A DNA stretch of 64,000 bases from Pseudotamlana haliotis (GTDB taxonomy: Bacteria; Bacteroidota; Bacteroidia; Flavobacteriales; Flavobacteriaceae): positions 97,366 to 161,365 of the forward strand of contig NZ_WAAT01000046.1 in NCBI RefSeq assembly GCF_008806375.1, written 5' to 3'. Below the pieces are notes generated by a model. The model saw only the letters and a program-made list of their open reading frames with translations. It made no database searches and had not been told where the DNA came from. This document shows positions 9,121 through 17,974 of the stretch, in pieces. How positions within the stretch are numbered: position 1 is the stretch's first letter; the number at the start of each line of letters is the position of its first letter. Position numbers and translations under genes: made by a program.

Positions 9121-10746
9121 TTATAATAACATTGAAATCGGGTTTTCAATAAATCCTTTTAATGTTTGAAGGAATTGAGCACCTGTAGCACCATCAACCG
9201 TTCTATGGTCGGCTGCTAAACAAAGTTTCATAGTATTTCCTACTACAATTTCACCGTCTTTTACAACTGGTTTTTGAACAATAGCTCCAACAGAAAGAAT
9301 CGCTGAATTAGGTTGGTTAATGATAGAAGTAAAACTATCGATTCCAAACATACCTAAGTTAGAGATAGTAAATGTACTACCTTCCATTTCTTCAAGAGAT
9401 AATTTCTTAGTTTTAGCTTTAATAGCGAAATCTTTTACAGCAGCCCCAATATTTGTTAACTTTTGTTCGTCAGCAAACTTAACAACTGGTACAACAAGAC
9501 CATCTTCTACGGCAACAGCTACACCAATATGTACATGGTGATTTAATTTCATTTTATCGTCAAACCACTGAGAGTTCACTTGAGGGTGTTGCTTTAATGC
9601 CATAGCACAAGCTTTAACCACGATATCATTAAATGAAACTTTAGTATCAGGAACGGCATTAACTTCCTTACGGAATGCAATGGCATTGTCCATGTTAAAC
9701 TCAACATTTAAATAATAGTGAGGTGCTGTAAACTTAGATTTCCCTAAGTTTTTAGCAATAGCCTTACGCATGTTAGAGTTTTTAATTTCTTCAAAACTCT
9801 CTTCTCCAACTACAGATGCTACAGGAGCTCCGACAGCGGCAGCAGGTGCAGCAGCTTTAGGGGTAAAGTTTTCAACATCACGTTTAATAACACGTCCACC
9901 TTCTCCTGATCCAGGAATATCTGCAATTTTAAATCCTTTTTCTTCTGCCATTTTTTTAGCTAAAGGCGACACATATACACGGCCTCCTTCTGGAACGGCA
10001 GTTGGTGTAGGTGCAGCAGCTTGTTTTGGCGCAGCGGCTTTAGGAGCCTCTTTTTTAGGTGCAGCAGCTTTAGGGGCTTCTGCCTTAGCTGGAGCAGCAG
10101 CAGGTGCAGCACCAAAATTATCTGCAACTCCAGAAACATCTGTTCCTGCAGGGCCAATAATTGCTAATAATGAATCTACTTTTGCAGACTCTCCTTCTTG
10201 TAATCCTATTTCTAATAAAGTACCTGATTGGAATGATTCAAATTCCATAGTAGCTTTATCTGTTTCAATTTCAGCTAAAATATCGCCTTCCTCTACAGAA
10301 TCACCTACTTTTTTCAACCAAGTGGCTACCGTACCTTCTTCCATGGTATCACTTAAACGCGGCATAGTCACCACAATAACACCTTCTGGTAATTCAGCAG
10401 CTTCAGGAGCAGCTTCCTCTTTTGGAGCTTCTTCTGATTTTGATTCTGTTTCTTCTGCAGCAGGAGCAGCGCTTCCACCACCGTTTAATAAACCTGAAAT
10501 ATCTTCACCTTCATCACCAATAATAGCTAAAAGCTCATCTACTTTAGTCGTTTCACCTTCTTGAACCCCGATATGAAGTAATGTTCCTTCATTGAAAGAC
10601 TCAAATTCCATAGTTGCTTTATCGGTTTCGATTTCAGCTAGAATATCACCTTCTTCAATTTTGTCTCCTACTTTTTTTAACCAAGCCGCTACCGTACCTT
10701 CTTCCATGGTATCGCTTAAACGCGGCATATTTACTACTATTGCCAT
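9121..10746 (-). CDS. pdhC: Pyruvate dehydrogenase E2, dihydrolipoamide acetyltransferase
   Basis: E2 core of the pyruvate dehydrogenase complex, passing acetyl from lipoyl-lysine to CoA. The 541 residues hold two lipoyl domains (about 1-78 and 122-200), each with the ETDKATMEF lipoylation loop (first Lys at 43). Ala/Pro/Lys-rich linkers follow, then an E3/E1-binding domain (VYVSPLAKKMAEE through GGRVIKRDV, about 255-295) and the catalytic domain with the C-terminal DHRTVDG active site. Low-complexity GCA/GCT linkers create long spurious open frames on the other strand. It starts 3 bases after the pdhA stop. No E1-beta or E3 gene is in the window. Confidence 0.94.
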   Translation of the reverse strand: MAIVVNMPRLSDTMEEGTVAAWLKKVGDKIEEGDILAEIETDKATMEFESFNEGTLLHIGVQEGETTKVDELLAIIGDEGEDISGLLNGGGSAAPAAEETESKSEEAPKEEAAPEAAELPEGVIVVTMPRLSDTMEEGTVATWLKKVGDSVEEGDILAEIETDKATMEFESFQSGTLLEIGLQEGESAKVDSLLAIIGPAGTDVSGVADNFGAAPAAAPAKAEAPKAAAPKKEAPKAAAPKQAAAPTPTAVPEGGRVYVSPLAKKMAEEKGFKIADIPGSGEGGRVIKRDVENFTPKAAAPAAAVGAPVASVVGEESFEEIKNSNMRKAIAKNLGKSKFTAPHYYLNVEFNMDNAIAFRKEVNAVPDTKVSFNDIVVKACAMALKQHPQVNSQWFDDKMKLNHHVHIGVAVAVEDGLVVPVVKFADEQKLTNIGAAVKDFAIKAKTKKLSLEEMEGSTFTISNLGMFGIDSFTSIINQPNSAILSVGAIVQKPVVKDGEIVVGNTMKLCLAADHRTVDGATGAQFLQTLKGFIENPISMLL

Positions 10747-10749
10747 AGT

Positions 10750-11748
10750 CTATATTTTATGTTGAATGAATGGATAATCTTCTTGTTCGTAAACCATATC
10801 GTAAAGCTGTTGCTTTTCTGGATACGGCGACTCATCTGCAAACTTCTCGCATTCTAAAACGCGTTCTTTAACACGTTTATCAATTTCTTTAATATCGTCT
10901 TCTGTTGCGTATTTCTTTTTAAGAATAATATCTTTCACTTGCGTGATAGGATCTATTTTCTTGTATTCAGCAACTTCGTCTTTTGTTCTGTAGTGTTGAG
11001 CATCACTCATTGAGTGCCCTCTATAACGGTATGTTTTTAACTCTAAGAAAGTTGGTCCATCACCACGACGTCCTCTTTGGATTGCTTCATCAAAAGCTTC
11101 AGCAACTTTGATTGGGTTCATACCATCAACAGGTGCACAAGGCATATCGTATCCTAAACCTAATTTCCAAATATCAGTATGATTAGCAGTACGTTCTACT
11201 GAAGTACCCATCGCATATCCGTTGTTTTCACAAACAAATATTACAGGTAATTTCCAAAGCATCGCTAAGTTAAAAGCCTCGTGAAGAGACCCTTGTCTAG
11301 CAGCACCATCACCAAAACAACATAAGGTAACCGCATCACTACCGTGGTATTTATCACCAAAAGCGATACCTGCACCTAAAGGAATTTGACCTCCTACAAT
11401 ACCGTGACCACCATAAAATCTAAATTCTTTAGAAAAAATATGCATAGAACCACCCATACCTTTAGAGGTTCCTGTAGCTTTTCCGTACAATTCTGCCATA
11501 ACACGTTTAGGGTCTACCCCCATACCAATTGGTTGTACGTGATTACGATAAGCAGTAATCATTTTGTCCTTAGTTAAGTCCATAGCGTGTAAAGCACCAG
11601 CTAATACAGCTTCTTGTCCGTTATATAAGTGAAGAAATCCTCTTACTTTCTGTTGAATGTAAACTGCAGCAAGTTTGTCTTCAAACTTTCTCCAGAACAA
11701 CATGTCTTCGTACCATTTGAGGTAAACCTCTTTTGTGATTTTTTGCAT
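10750..11748 (-). CDS. pdhA: Pyruvate dehydrogenase E1 component, alpha subunit
   Basis: Thiamine-diphosphate-dependent E1-alpha, 332 residues, which decarboxylates pyruvate together with E1-beta. The TPP motif is present as GDGAARQGS through VCENNGYAMGTS, and GMGGSMH precedes it. The phosphorylation-loop region YRYRGHSMSDAQHYR matches the family. It is transcribed first in the pdhA-pdhC operon from a well-formed Bacteroidota promoter at 11781-11809. Confidence 0.94.
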   Translation of the reverse strand: MQKITKEVYLKWYEDMLFWRKFEDKLAAVYIQQKVRGFLHLYNGQEAVLAGALHAMDLTKDKMITAYRNHVQPIGMGVDPKRVMAELYGKATGTSKGMGGSMHIFSKEFRFYGGHGIVGGQIPLGAGIAFGDKYHGSDAVTLCCFGDGAARQGSLHEAFNLAMLWKLPVIFVCENNGYAMGTSVERTANHTDIWKLGLGYDMPCAPVDGMNPIKVAEAFDEAIQRGRRGDGPTFLELKTYRYRGHSMSDAQHYRTKDEVAEYKKIDPITQVKDIILKKKYATEDDIKEIDKRVKERVLECEKFADESPYPEKQQLYDMVYEQEDYPFIQHKI

Positions 11749-11780
11749 GGAATAATTTTATGATAATTTATAAGCGACTA

Positions 11781-11809
11781 CAAAAGTAACACTTTGTGCT
11801 GTAATGCAA
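11781..11809 (-). promoter_or_regulatory. Bacteroidota-type promoter for pdhA-pdhC
   Basis: On the minus strand the sequence reads TTG (11809-11807), an 18-base spacer, then TACTTTTG (11788-11781), matching the Bacteroidota consensus TTG-N17-20-TAnnTTTG. It is about 33 bases upstream of the pdhA start codon. Confidence 0.7.
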
Positions 11810-11952
11810 AAACGCATTTTCACTAAAGTGCGAAAAAAATCGAAATATTGTAGTCTTAATTGACTCCTTTGAGTATTTCATAATTATTTGACTCTATTTT
11901 ATATTTTTTTCAAAATATGACCGAATTTTAGACCTAAACAGCACGCTATGAA

Positions 11953-12438
11953 TTAAAAAAGAACTGATTTATCGAACACATAAGGCAATAAATTTAAAAC
12001 CGAATCTGATTTTGCTACGGCGCCCATTTCACCCATAAAATATATTTCTATAGGCTCATCCTGCTTTATTTCATATTCTACCATAGCCTGTCTACATGCG
12101 CCACAAGGAGGAATGGGTTTACTAGTAGGTGCATTTATAGCCGTTGCTGAAATCGTCATACACACTATTTTTGCATCTGGATATTGTGCTCCTGCATAAT
12201 AAATAGCCGTTCGCTCAGCACAAAGCCCTGATGGATAAGAAGCATTCTCTTGGTTATTTCCTGTAACAACCTCTCCATTATCAAGTAATAAGGCAGCGCC
12301 CACTTGAAAATTAGAATACGGTGCATAAGCACGGGTTCTGGCTAACATGGCTTTTTCCATTAAATCAGACACATCACTTGGGAGCTCTTCTAAATTTTCA
12401 TAAACAAATAACTTAGATTCTAATTTCACTTCTTTCAT
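11953..12438 (-). CDS. cdd: Cytidine deaminase
   Basis: Zinc-dependent deaminase of the pyrimidine salvage pathway (cytidine or deoxycytidine to uridine or deoxyuridine), 161 residues. The zinc and catalytic residues are in CAERTAIYYAG (Cys ligand and catalytic Glu) and PPCGACRQ (two further Cys ligands), as in the homotetrameric three-Cys form. The substrate-binding FQVGAALLL and NQENASYPSGL segments are also present. It is followed by a strong bidirectional hairpin and lies alone between porV and pdhA. Confidence 0.92.
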   Translation of the reverse strand: MKEVKLESKLFVYENLEELPSDVSDLMEKAMLARTRAYAPYSNFQVGAALLLDNGEVVTGNNQENASYPSGLCAERTAIYYAGAQYPDAKIVCMTISATAINAPTSKPIPPCGACRQAMVEYEIKQDEPIEIYFMGEMGAVAKSDSVLNLLPYVFDKSVLF

Positions 12439-12488
12439 AGGCCGTAAAAATTTTAATTCATACTACAAGTTAGGAAACTCTTAGAAAC

Positions 12489-12521
12489 AAAAAAACTATT
12501 GCTTTCACAATAGTTTTTTTT
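12489..12521. terminator. Bidirectional hairpin terminator between cdd and porV
   Basis: AAAAAACTATTG and CAATAGTTTTTT form a 12-bp stem around CTTTCA, with A and T tracts on both sides. It sits between the cdd start and the porV stop, and it would end the porU-porV transcript on the minus strand. Confidence 0.65.
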
Positions 12522-12545
12522 AAAAGGTAATTCAATATTTATATT

Positions 12546-13790
12546 TTAATATTCGGTATAAGCTCCTGCTCCAATATTAAAGGTTAACGAGAAACGTAAA
12601 GTGCCTTCTAACGGACTTTGTACTTGAGACGTTGAAAATAAATATGATAAATCAATATTTACAACACTTGCTTTAAATCCTGCTCCTAAAGCCATAAATT
12701 GCCTAGCACCTTTTTCTACAGATTCATGGAAATATCCAGCTCTAAAAGCAAAAGCATCTTGATAGGTATATTCTGCACCTAATGCCCAAGTAATTTCCTG
12801 CATTTCTTCTTTAAAACCTCCTGGCGCATCTCCAAACGATTGAAACATCCCTTTAAAAAAGCCCACGTCGTCAGACTTTCCTGCGTAAATCACATCAGAG
12901 GTACGTGACACCTCCGTATCTATACTATCGTCAAATTCACCATCACCGTCAACATCTACAAAAGTAACTTCATCACCTAAAATTGGTGGGGTAGGTACTA
13001 AAAGCTTTGTAAACTCAGTAGTCACCGCTATTTTGTTATAATCATCGAAGATGAAATCAAATCCACCACCAAGTCTTAAATTGGTTGGTTGAAAGTTTTC
13101 TTGACCAGCTTCATCATACTTGAATTTCGGACCAATATTTTGAATAGCAAATCCACCACGCCATCTTCCGTTAAAATCATCATAAGCTTCTTCTTCACTT
13201 TGGTAATATCCAGAAATATCTACACCAAAGGTACTTGCTGGAGAAGTATCATTTGTACCATCATTTAACTTTAAATCTGAACGCAAATAACGCATAGCAA
13301 CACTCATTGCAAAACGGTCATTCAAACGTAAGGCATAAGCTGCATCAAAAGCAAATTCATTAGGACGTTGAGTATATGGCTCTGTATATTCATTTTGCAC
13401 AAACTCAATATCGCCTAATGAAAAATATCTTAAACTTCCCGAAAAGGCACTACGTTCATCTATTCGATTGTAATACGTCAAACTTCCTAAGAAGATATCG
13501 TTTACTAACTTCCCTAAGTACGGTGTATAACTTACACCAACACCAGATTTAGTTTCCGCGAAAGCGTATTTTGAAGTGTTCCATTGTTGTGAAAAAGCAT
13601 CAACTGAAGTCGCTACACCCATATCACCCATACTTGCTGAGCGCGCATCTGAAGCAATAAGTAAAAATGGCACTCCAGTAGTGATTACTCTACTATCATT
13701 ATTGTTAGGAATTATGGTTGTTTCTGTAGTTTGGGCTTCTAGTTTAAAAATGAAAGCAAAAGCTATTAATAGCAATAATCTATTTTTCAT
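12546..13790 (-). CDS. porV: Type IX secretion outer-membrane protein PorV
   Basis: PorV (LptO) is the outer-membrane beta-barrel shuttle that passes cargo from the SprA translocon to the PorU sortase. I choose the ATG at 13790 (MKNRLLLLIAFAF), which gives a clean signal peptide ending near EAQ; an ATG at 13811 adds seven unlikely residues. The mature protein has the alternating aromatic/polar strands of a FadL-like barrel. The N-terminal PFLLIASDARSASMGDMGVA segment is typical of PorV and PorP/PorQ relatives, and the C-terminus ends in a terminal strand. It lies 34 bases after porU, the usual porU-porV order. Confidence 0.92.
   Translation of the reverse strand: MKNRLLLLIAFAFIFKLEAQTTETTIIPNNNDSRVITTGVPFLLIASDARSASMGDMGVATSVDAFSQQWNTSKYAFAETKSGVGVSYTPYLGKLVNDIFLGSLTYYNRIDERSAFSGSLRYFSLGDIEFVQNEYTEPYTQRPNEFAFDAAYALRLNDRFAMSVAMRYLRSDLKLNDGTNDTSPASTFGVDISGYYQSEEEAYDDFNGRWRGGFAIQNIGPKFKYDEAGQENFQPTNLRLGGGFDFIFDDYNKIAVTTEFTKLLVPTPPILGDEVTFVDVDGDGEFDDSIDTEVSRTSDVIYAGKSDDVGFFKGMFQSFGDAPGGFKEEMQEITWALGAEYTYQDAFAFRAGYFHESVEKGARQFMALGAGFKASVVNIDLSYLFSTSQVQSPLEGTLRFSLTFNIGAGAYTEY
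13554..13566 (+). repeat. TTCCGCGAAAGCG motif copy inside porV
   Basis: Exact plus-strand copy of the 13-mer, with one extra matching T upstream (TTTCCGCGAAAGCG) as at 42952. See the finding on this motif. Confidence 0.5.
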
Positions 13791-13824
13791 GAATTTTAGT
13801 TTAGTTAGCAAATATAATTTTTTA

Positions 13825-16800
13825 TTACAGTATTACAAGTTTCTCAATTTTTTCTACCGTTTTATTCAATAACGTAGAATGTACCTTCAATTTGTAAACG
13901 TATACCCCTTTACCAATTTTAGCACCAAAATCATCTCTACCGTCCCAGACAATATCTCGAGATAAAGAACTATTCACTACGGCTCCACCCGAAGTTTGTC
14001 CATTTAATGTTCTTACTAATTTCCCGGAGACAGTAAATATCTGTATAGAAACGTCTAAAGACTCCGAACTATTGTGATTGAACCAAAATTCGGTATAATC
14101 AACAAAAGGATTTGGGTAATTAAGTACGTTATTAATCACCAATTCTTGATCCTTATCAAAGACCATAAATTGAATTTCAGAAACTGAAGAATTATTATAC
14201 ACATCCCATGCCTTAAGGGTTAAGGTGTGTAATCCTGGTTCTAAATCTCTTAAAGGGAAACTCACTACGCCTCGTGTGTAATCGTCTACTTCTGTTTGAT
14301 AGTAATCATTTAAAATTATTGGATTTTTTTCATCACCATCAAGTATTGCAACAATATCATGACCAATACCACTGGCGGTATTCACGCCATTAAGGTCCTC
14401 TAATTTCACTAATAAAGTTGGTGATTCATTGGTAATCCCACCGGTAACAAAGTTTTCATCATTCATATATAGATTAATGACCGGCCCTTCATTATCTTCG
14501 GGAGCATTTTCATTCAAACCACCTATTTTAACCACGTTCTCACTAGCACCAGCTTGATCAAATGTTGAGGCTTCATTTTCTGCGTAAAAATTCACTCGAC
14601 CATACCCCACAGGAATACCAATATCTTTTGGCACCACAAAATCAAACTCAAATTGTCCGTTATTCACTGTGGCTTGTCCTCTAAAAATAATTTCGCCAAG
14701 CGTTTTAAAATCTAAAACAACGAGCTCCCCATTAAATTTGGTTCCATCATTTGCCAAGGTACTTCTATCAATATATTTATCATAAATTGTGGTGGATAGC
14801 ACGCCACTATAGTCTGTGAGCACATTTCCCGAAACATCGGTAACTTCTCCTGCTAACTTGACTTTACTTAATGCTTTTAGGGTGTCGGTTGCTTGCGCTA
14901 ATGGCACATCGTTAATTTTAGTCAACCGAATACTTGGCTTAGCAAAACTCAACTTCATTGCGGGGTCACCAATAAAAAATATCAATCGACGTTGACTATT
15001 ATTTGACACCGCTGGGTCAGCTTTTGCTAACCTTAGAGCTTCAGCCATAGACGGATACTCATCATCAGCGTAAGCATCAGTATCACTATAAGAAAACAAA
15101 TACTGCCCCAGAATTTTATTAAAATTAATAGCAAAACTAACGTAAATCTGACGTGTGGTTGTGATTAATCCTATTGCTCCGGCTTGTTTGTTCCAAAAGG
15201 TAAATTCGCCAGCAGTTTCACGATAAGGGTTGTCAAATCGAGTAAACTCACAAGTCACCGTTACAAAGCAATTGAGTTTATTGTAATTTCTAAAATTTTC
15301 AATGTCTGGCTTAGATAAAATACGCTCTTGAGCTAAACCATCCTCCCCCCCGTGACCAAAATAATTCACAACCAAAGCACCTTTATCAACAGCATTAGAA
15401 ATTTCTGTGTTTACTGTTGGATATCGGTTTCCTCCAGAAGACGTTTCTTGAACATAAGCATCTGAGTGAATTTTAAGCACATTAATAAATGGCTTTTTCT
15501 CAGTGACCAGATTACCAATTTCATCGGTAGTTCCTTGTATGACTCCTTCCCAATTAGCATCAACATCATCTGAAATTACCACAAAATTATTACGCCAACT
15601 TCCGTAAGACTCCTTTTCATAATAGTAAGCTACCTTATCTACCAATTCCTTGGCACGCTGTTGGGTATCAGCAATCATGCGTCCCACAGCAATATCCAAC
15701 ATATCTGTACTCGCCATACTTCCTTCATGATCATCCATCATACCGTAAAAATCATCTGAAACATAGGAGCTTGCCAAACTAAAACTATTATAAGAATACC
15801 AAGAAGGCACAATATTAGTATTATTCGGCACACGGTCTTTATAGTCAAAAGACCCATCACCAAATAAACACAGGTATTTTATACGTTTATCAGGAGAACT
15901 CGCATTATCATAGATATACTTCACTACATTTCTAATAGCCCCTACATCTTGATTTCCTGTGGAAAATTCAGCGTAAATTTCATCTAAACCTAACACTTTT
16001 ACATTCAAACCGTATTGCTCGCGATTGATATCAGCCAAGCGTTCGGCATGGTTTATCATATTGTTTGGAGACACAATGAGATAATCTACGTCTTGAAAAT
16101 TACCTTGAGCATTTTGAAAAATATTGCCTTTAATATCTTGATTAACCACTGTAGTGTTTCCGTCCATTTTAGGCTCAAAATAATCAGAAGCACTTAAGGC
16201 CACATAGGTTTTAAGGCTTCCTAAAGGTGCTTTAAAACTAAAAGCTTCATCTCTTTGTGAATTTTCAATACTTGAAACATTATAAATATCTGTAACATCC
16301 CAAACTTCAGTCAAATTAGAGGCATTAGAAATATTATACTGCCCAACTCCTGCAGCTGATGTCACCGCACTATTTTTAAATTCAAACTGTTTTTCTGAAA
16401 AAGTTAAGGCAGATATCGCTTCAATAGAAATATAATCGAGATAAGCTTCAATACTTGGATTACCTTGATTATTAAAGTTTAGACCTACAGCAATTTTGGA
16501 ATCACTAACATCAACACTTGTATATAGCGCATTCCCTGATGCTAGGTTCGGACTAGAAACACCGTTTAAATTTAACGTTGACACGGCTGTTCCGTTTACA
16601 TTCACATCAAAAGAACAACGTGTACCATTTACAGCACCCACTAAAACATTAAGTTGCACAGGTTCAGTGGTTATTATATTTGGAAAATCAAATTCAAAAA
16701 CTTGATTGTTCTGAATATCAAACTTATCACCAAACCAACGTCTTCCTAAGGAAATTAAATTATAATCATCTATTTCATGAAACTGATAGGCTTCATAAGA

Positions 16801-17709
16801 ATCTATCATCATATCAACAGTACCTGTTGGCTCCATAAATGATTGAATACGTTTTCCGTCAGCCGTTGGGCTCACATTGATATAATAATAGGTTTTATCT
16901 GTATAGCAATTAATATGTGTTTGACTTACAGCATCGTAGCCTTTAGGTCCACGACCATAAAACAAAATATAATCCTGATTATCAAAAACACCATCTTCTC
17001 CTCCTACAGCCTTAACAGCATTTTCCGGAACATCATAAGGATAAGGCTCAGCGTTAGAATAAGGAATCATTTCCCCGCCATGACCATAAAGTTTAATACG
17101 ATTAGGATTCATATTATTCATATCAATCCCTAAGCCTTCTAAAAAGTGTTTTGACAACTTAAAAACGCCAGTGGTATCAATATAAAATTTAAACCATTTT
17201 CCTGAATTTAGAACCGAATTAGACAACCCTTTGGAAGAAACATAATTTTTACCAAAGGAAGAAACTCTAGCCGTTATACCCTGTTTATAATTAAGCTGAA
17301 AAGCTGTGATTTTTTTGTAGCGACCATCAGCTCCTTTAATAATTGGTTTAAGCTGAAATGAAACATAACGTTGATTTCGCGCTACTGAGTTTTTAAGAAG
17401 AAACTCAAGTTGTGTTGGAATTTTTTCCAAATCCAAATCTTTTAATTCGGAAACTGAAATATTTTCATAAACAACTTGACTTAAGGATGCTGAAGTCTCG
17501 TCAACCTGAGTCTGGCTTTCCCATTGATCAACAAAAAGAAGTCCGGCTTCCGTATGATTGAAATTAGATTTATTAAAACCAGGTACTTCTATCATAAAAC
17601 CAGAACCTGCTAATGTTTTGGATCCTTCCCAAGTAATGGTATACGATTTTTGCTGTGCGTATAACCCCATTGAGGCAAACAACACTAAAAAGAAAATATT
17701 ATTTTTCAT
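13825..17709 (-). CDS. porU: Type IX secretion system sortase PorU
   Basis: PorU is a gingipain-like (C25) cysteine peptidase on the cell surface that removes the C-terminal signal of T9SS cargo and attaches the proteins. The 1294 residues start with a signal peptide (MKNNIFFLVLFASMGLYAQ). A large N-terminal region follows, then the C25 domain with catalytic His in NYFGHGGEDG and Cys in TVTCEFTRFD (about 780-830). A beta-sandwich region leads to a C-terminal domain (YPNPFVDYTEF through IGKGVYVYKL) that itself resembles a T9SS sorting domain, as known for PorU. A TATTTTTG box at 17782-17775 may be its -7 element. Divergent from gldJ. Confidence 0.93.
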   Translation of the reverse strand: MKNNIFFLVLFASMGLYAQQKSYTITWEGSKTLAGSGFMIEVPGFNKSNFNHTEAGLLFVDQWESQTQVDETSASLSQVVYENISVSELKDLDLEKIPTQLEFLLKNSVARNQRYVSFQLKPIIKGADGRYKKITAFQLNYKQGITARVSSFGKNYVSSKGLSNSVLNSGKWFKFYIDTTGVFKLSKHFLEGLGIDMNNMNPNRIKLYGHGGEMIPYSNAEPYPYDVPENAVKAVGGEDGVFDNQDYILFYGRGPKGYDAVSQTHINCYTDKTYYYINVSPTADGKRIQSFMEPTGTVDMMIDSYEAYQFHEIDDYNLISLGRRWFGDKFDIQNNQVFEFDFPNIITTEPVQLNVLVGAVNGTRCSFDVNVNGTAVSTLNLNGVSSPNLASGNALYTSVDVSDSKIAVGLNFNNQGNPSIEAYLDYISIEAISALTFSEKQFEFKNSAVTSAAGVGQYNISNASNLTEVWDVTDIYNVSSIENSQRDEAFSFKAPLGSLKTYVALSASDYFEPKMDGNTTVVNQDIKGNIFQNAQGNFQDVDYLIVSPNNMINHAERLADINREQYGLNVKVLGLDEIYAEFSTGNQDVGAIRNVVKYIYDNASSPDKRIKYLCLFGDGSFDYKDRVPNNTNIVPSWYSYNSFSLASSYVSDDFYGMMDDHEGSMASTDMLDIAVGRMIADTQQRAKELVDKVAYYYEKESYGSWRNNFVVISDDVDANWEGVIQGTTDEIGNLVTEKKPFINVLKIHSDAYVQETSSGGNRYPTVNTEISNAVDKGALVVNYFGHGGEDGLAQERILSKPDIENFRNYNKLNCFVTVTCEFTRFDNPYRETAGEFTFWNKQAGAIGLITTTRQIYVSFAINFNKILGQYLFSYSDTDAYADDEYPSMAEALRLAKADPAVSNNSQRRLIFFIGDPAMKLSFAKPSIRLTKINDVPLAQATDTLKALSKVKLAGEVTDVSGNVLTDYSGVLSTTIYDKYIDRSTLANDGTKFNGELVVLDFKTLGEIIFRGQATVNNGQFEFDFVVPKDIGIPVGYGRVNFYAENEASTFDQAGASENVVKIGGLNENAPEDNEGPVINLYMNDENFVTGGITNESPTLLVKLEDLNGVNTASGIGHDIVAILDGDEKNPIILNDYYQTEVDDYTRGVVSFPLRDLEPGLHTLTLKAWDVYNNSSVSEIQFMVFDKDQELVINNVLNYPNPFVDYTEFWFNHNSSESLDVSIQIFTVSGKLVRTLNGQTSGGAVVNSSLSRDIVWDGRDDFGAKIGKGVYVYKLKVHSTLLNKTVEKIEKLVIL

Positions 17710-17974
17710 TGATAAATTAACGTCATTAACAATATGTTATTATTAAAAAGAAATAACATTTTTTCAAAGTCGCTCAAAAATACAATAATAAATTTGTTAA
17801 ACCTTCGTTAACATAACTGAAAACGCAACGAAAAAGAGGTCAAATCATCGTTGTAAGGACTAAAAAACAGGACGAAATACATGATTTTTTAGTCTAAATG
17901 TAATTATTAGCTTGCAATATTCGGTTTAATTCTTATATTGCAGCACCAAAACATTATTTAGCTTACTTAAAAGT

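Noticed and set aside
9770..10564. 264-residue plus-strand open frame over pdhC
   Set aside because: It is antisense to the E2 linker and lipoyl domains; its Ala/Ser/Pro-rich translation arises from GC-rich linker codons.
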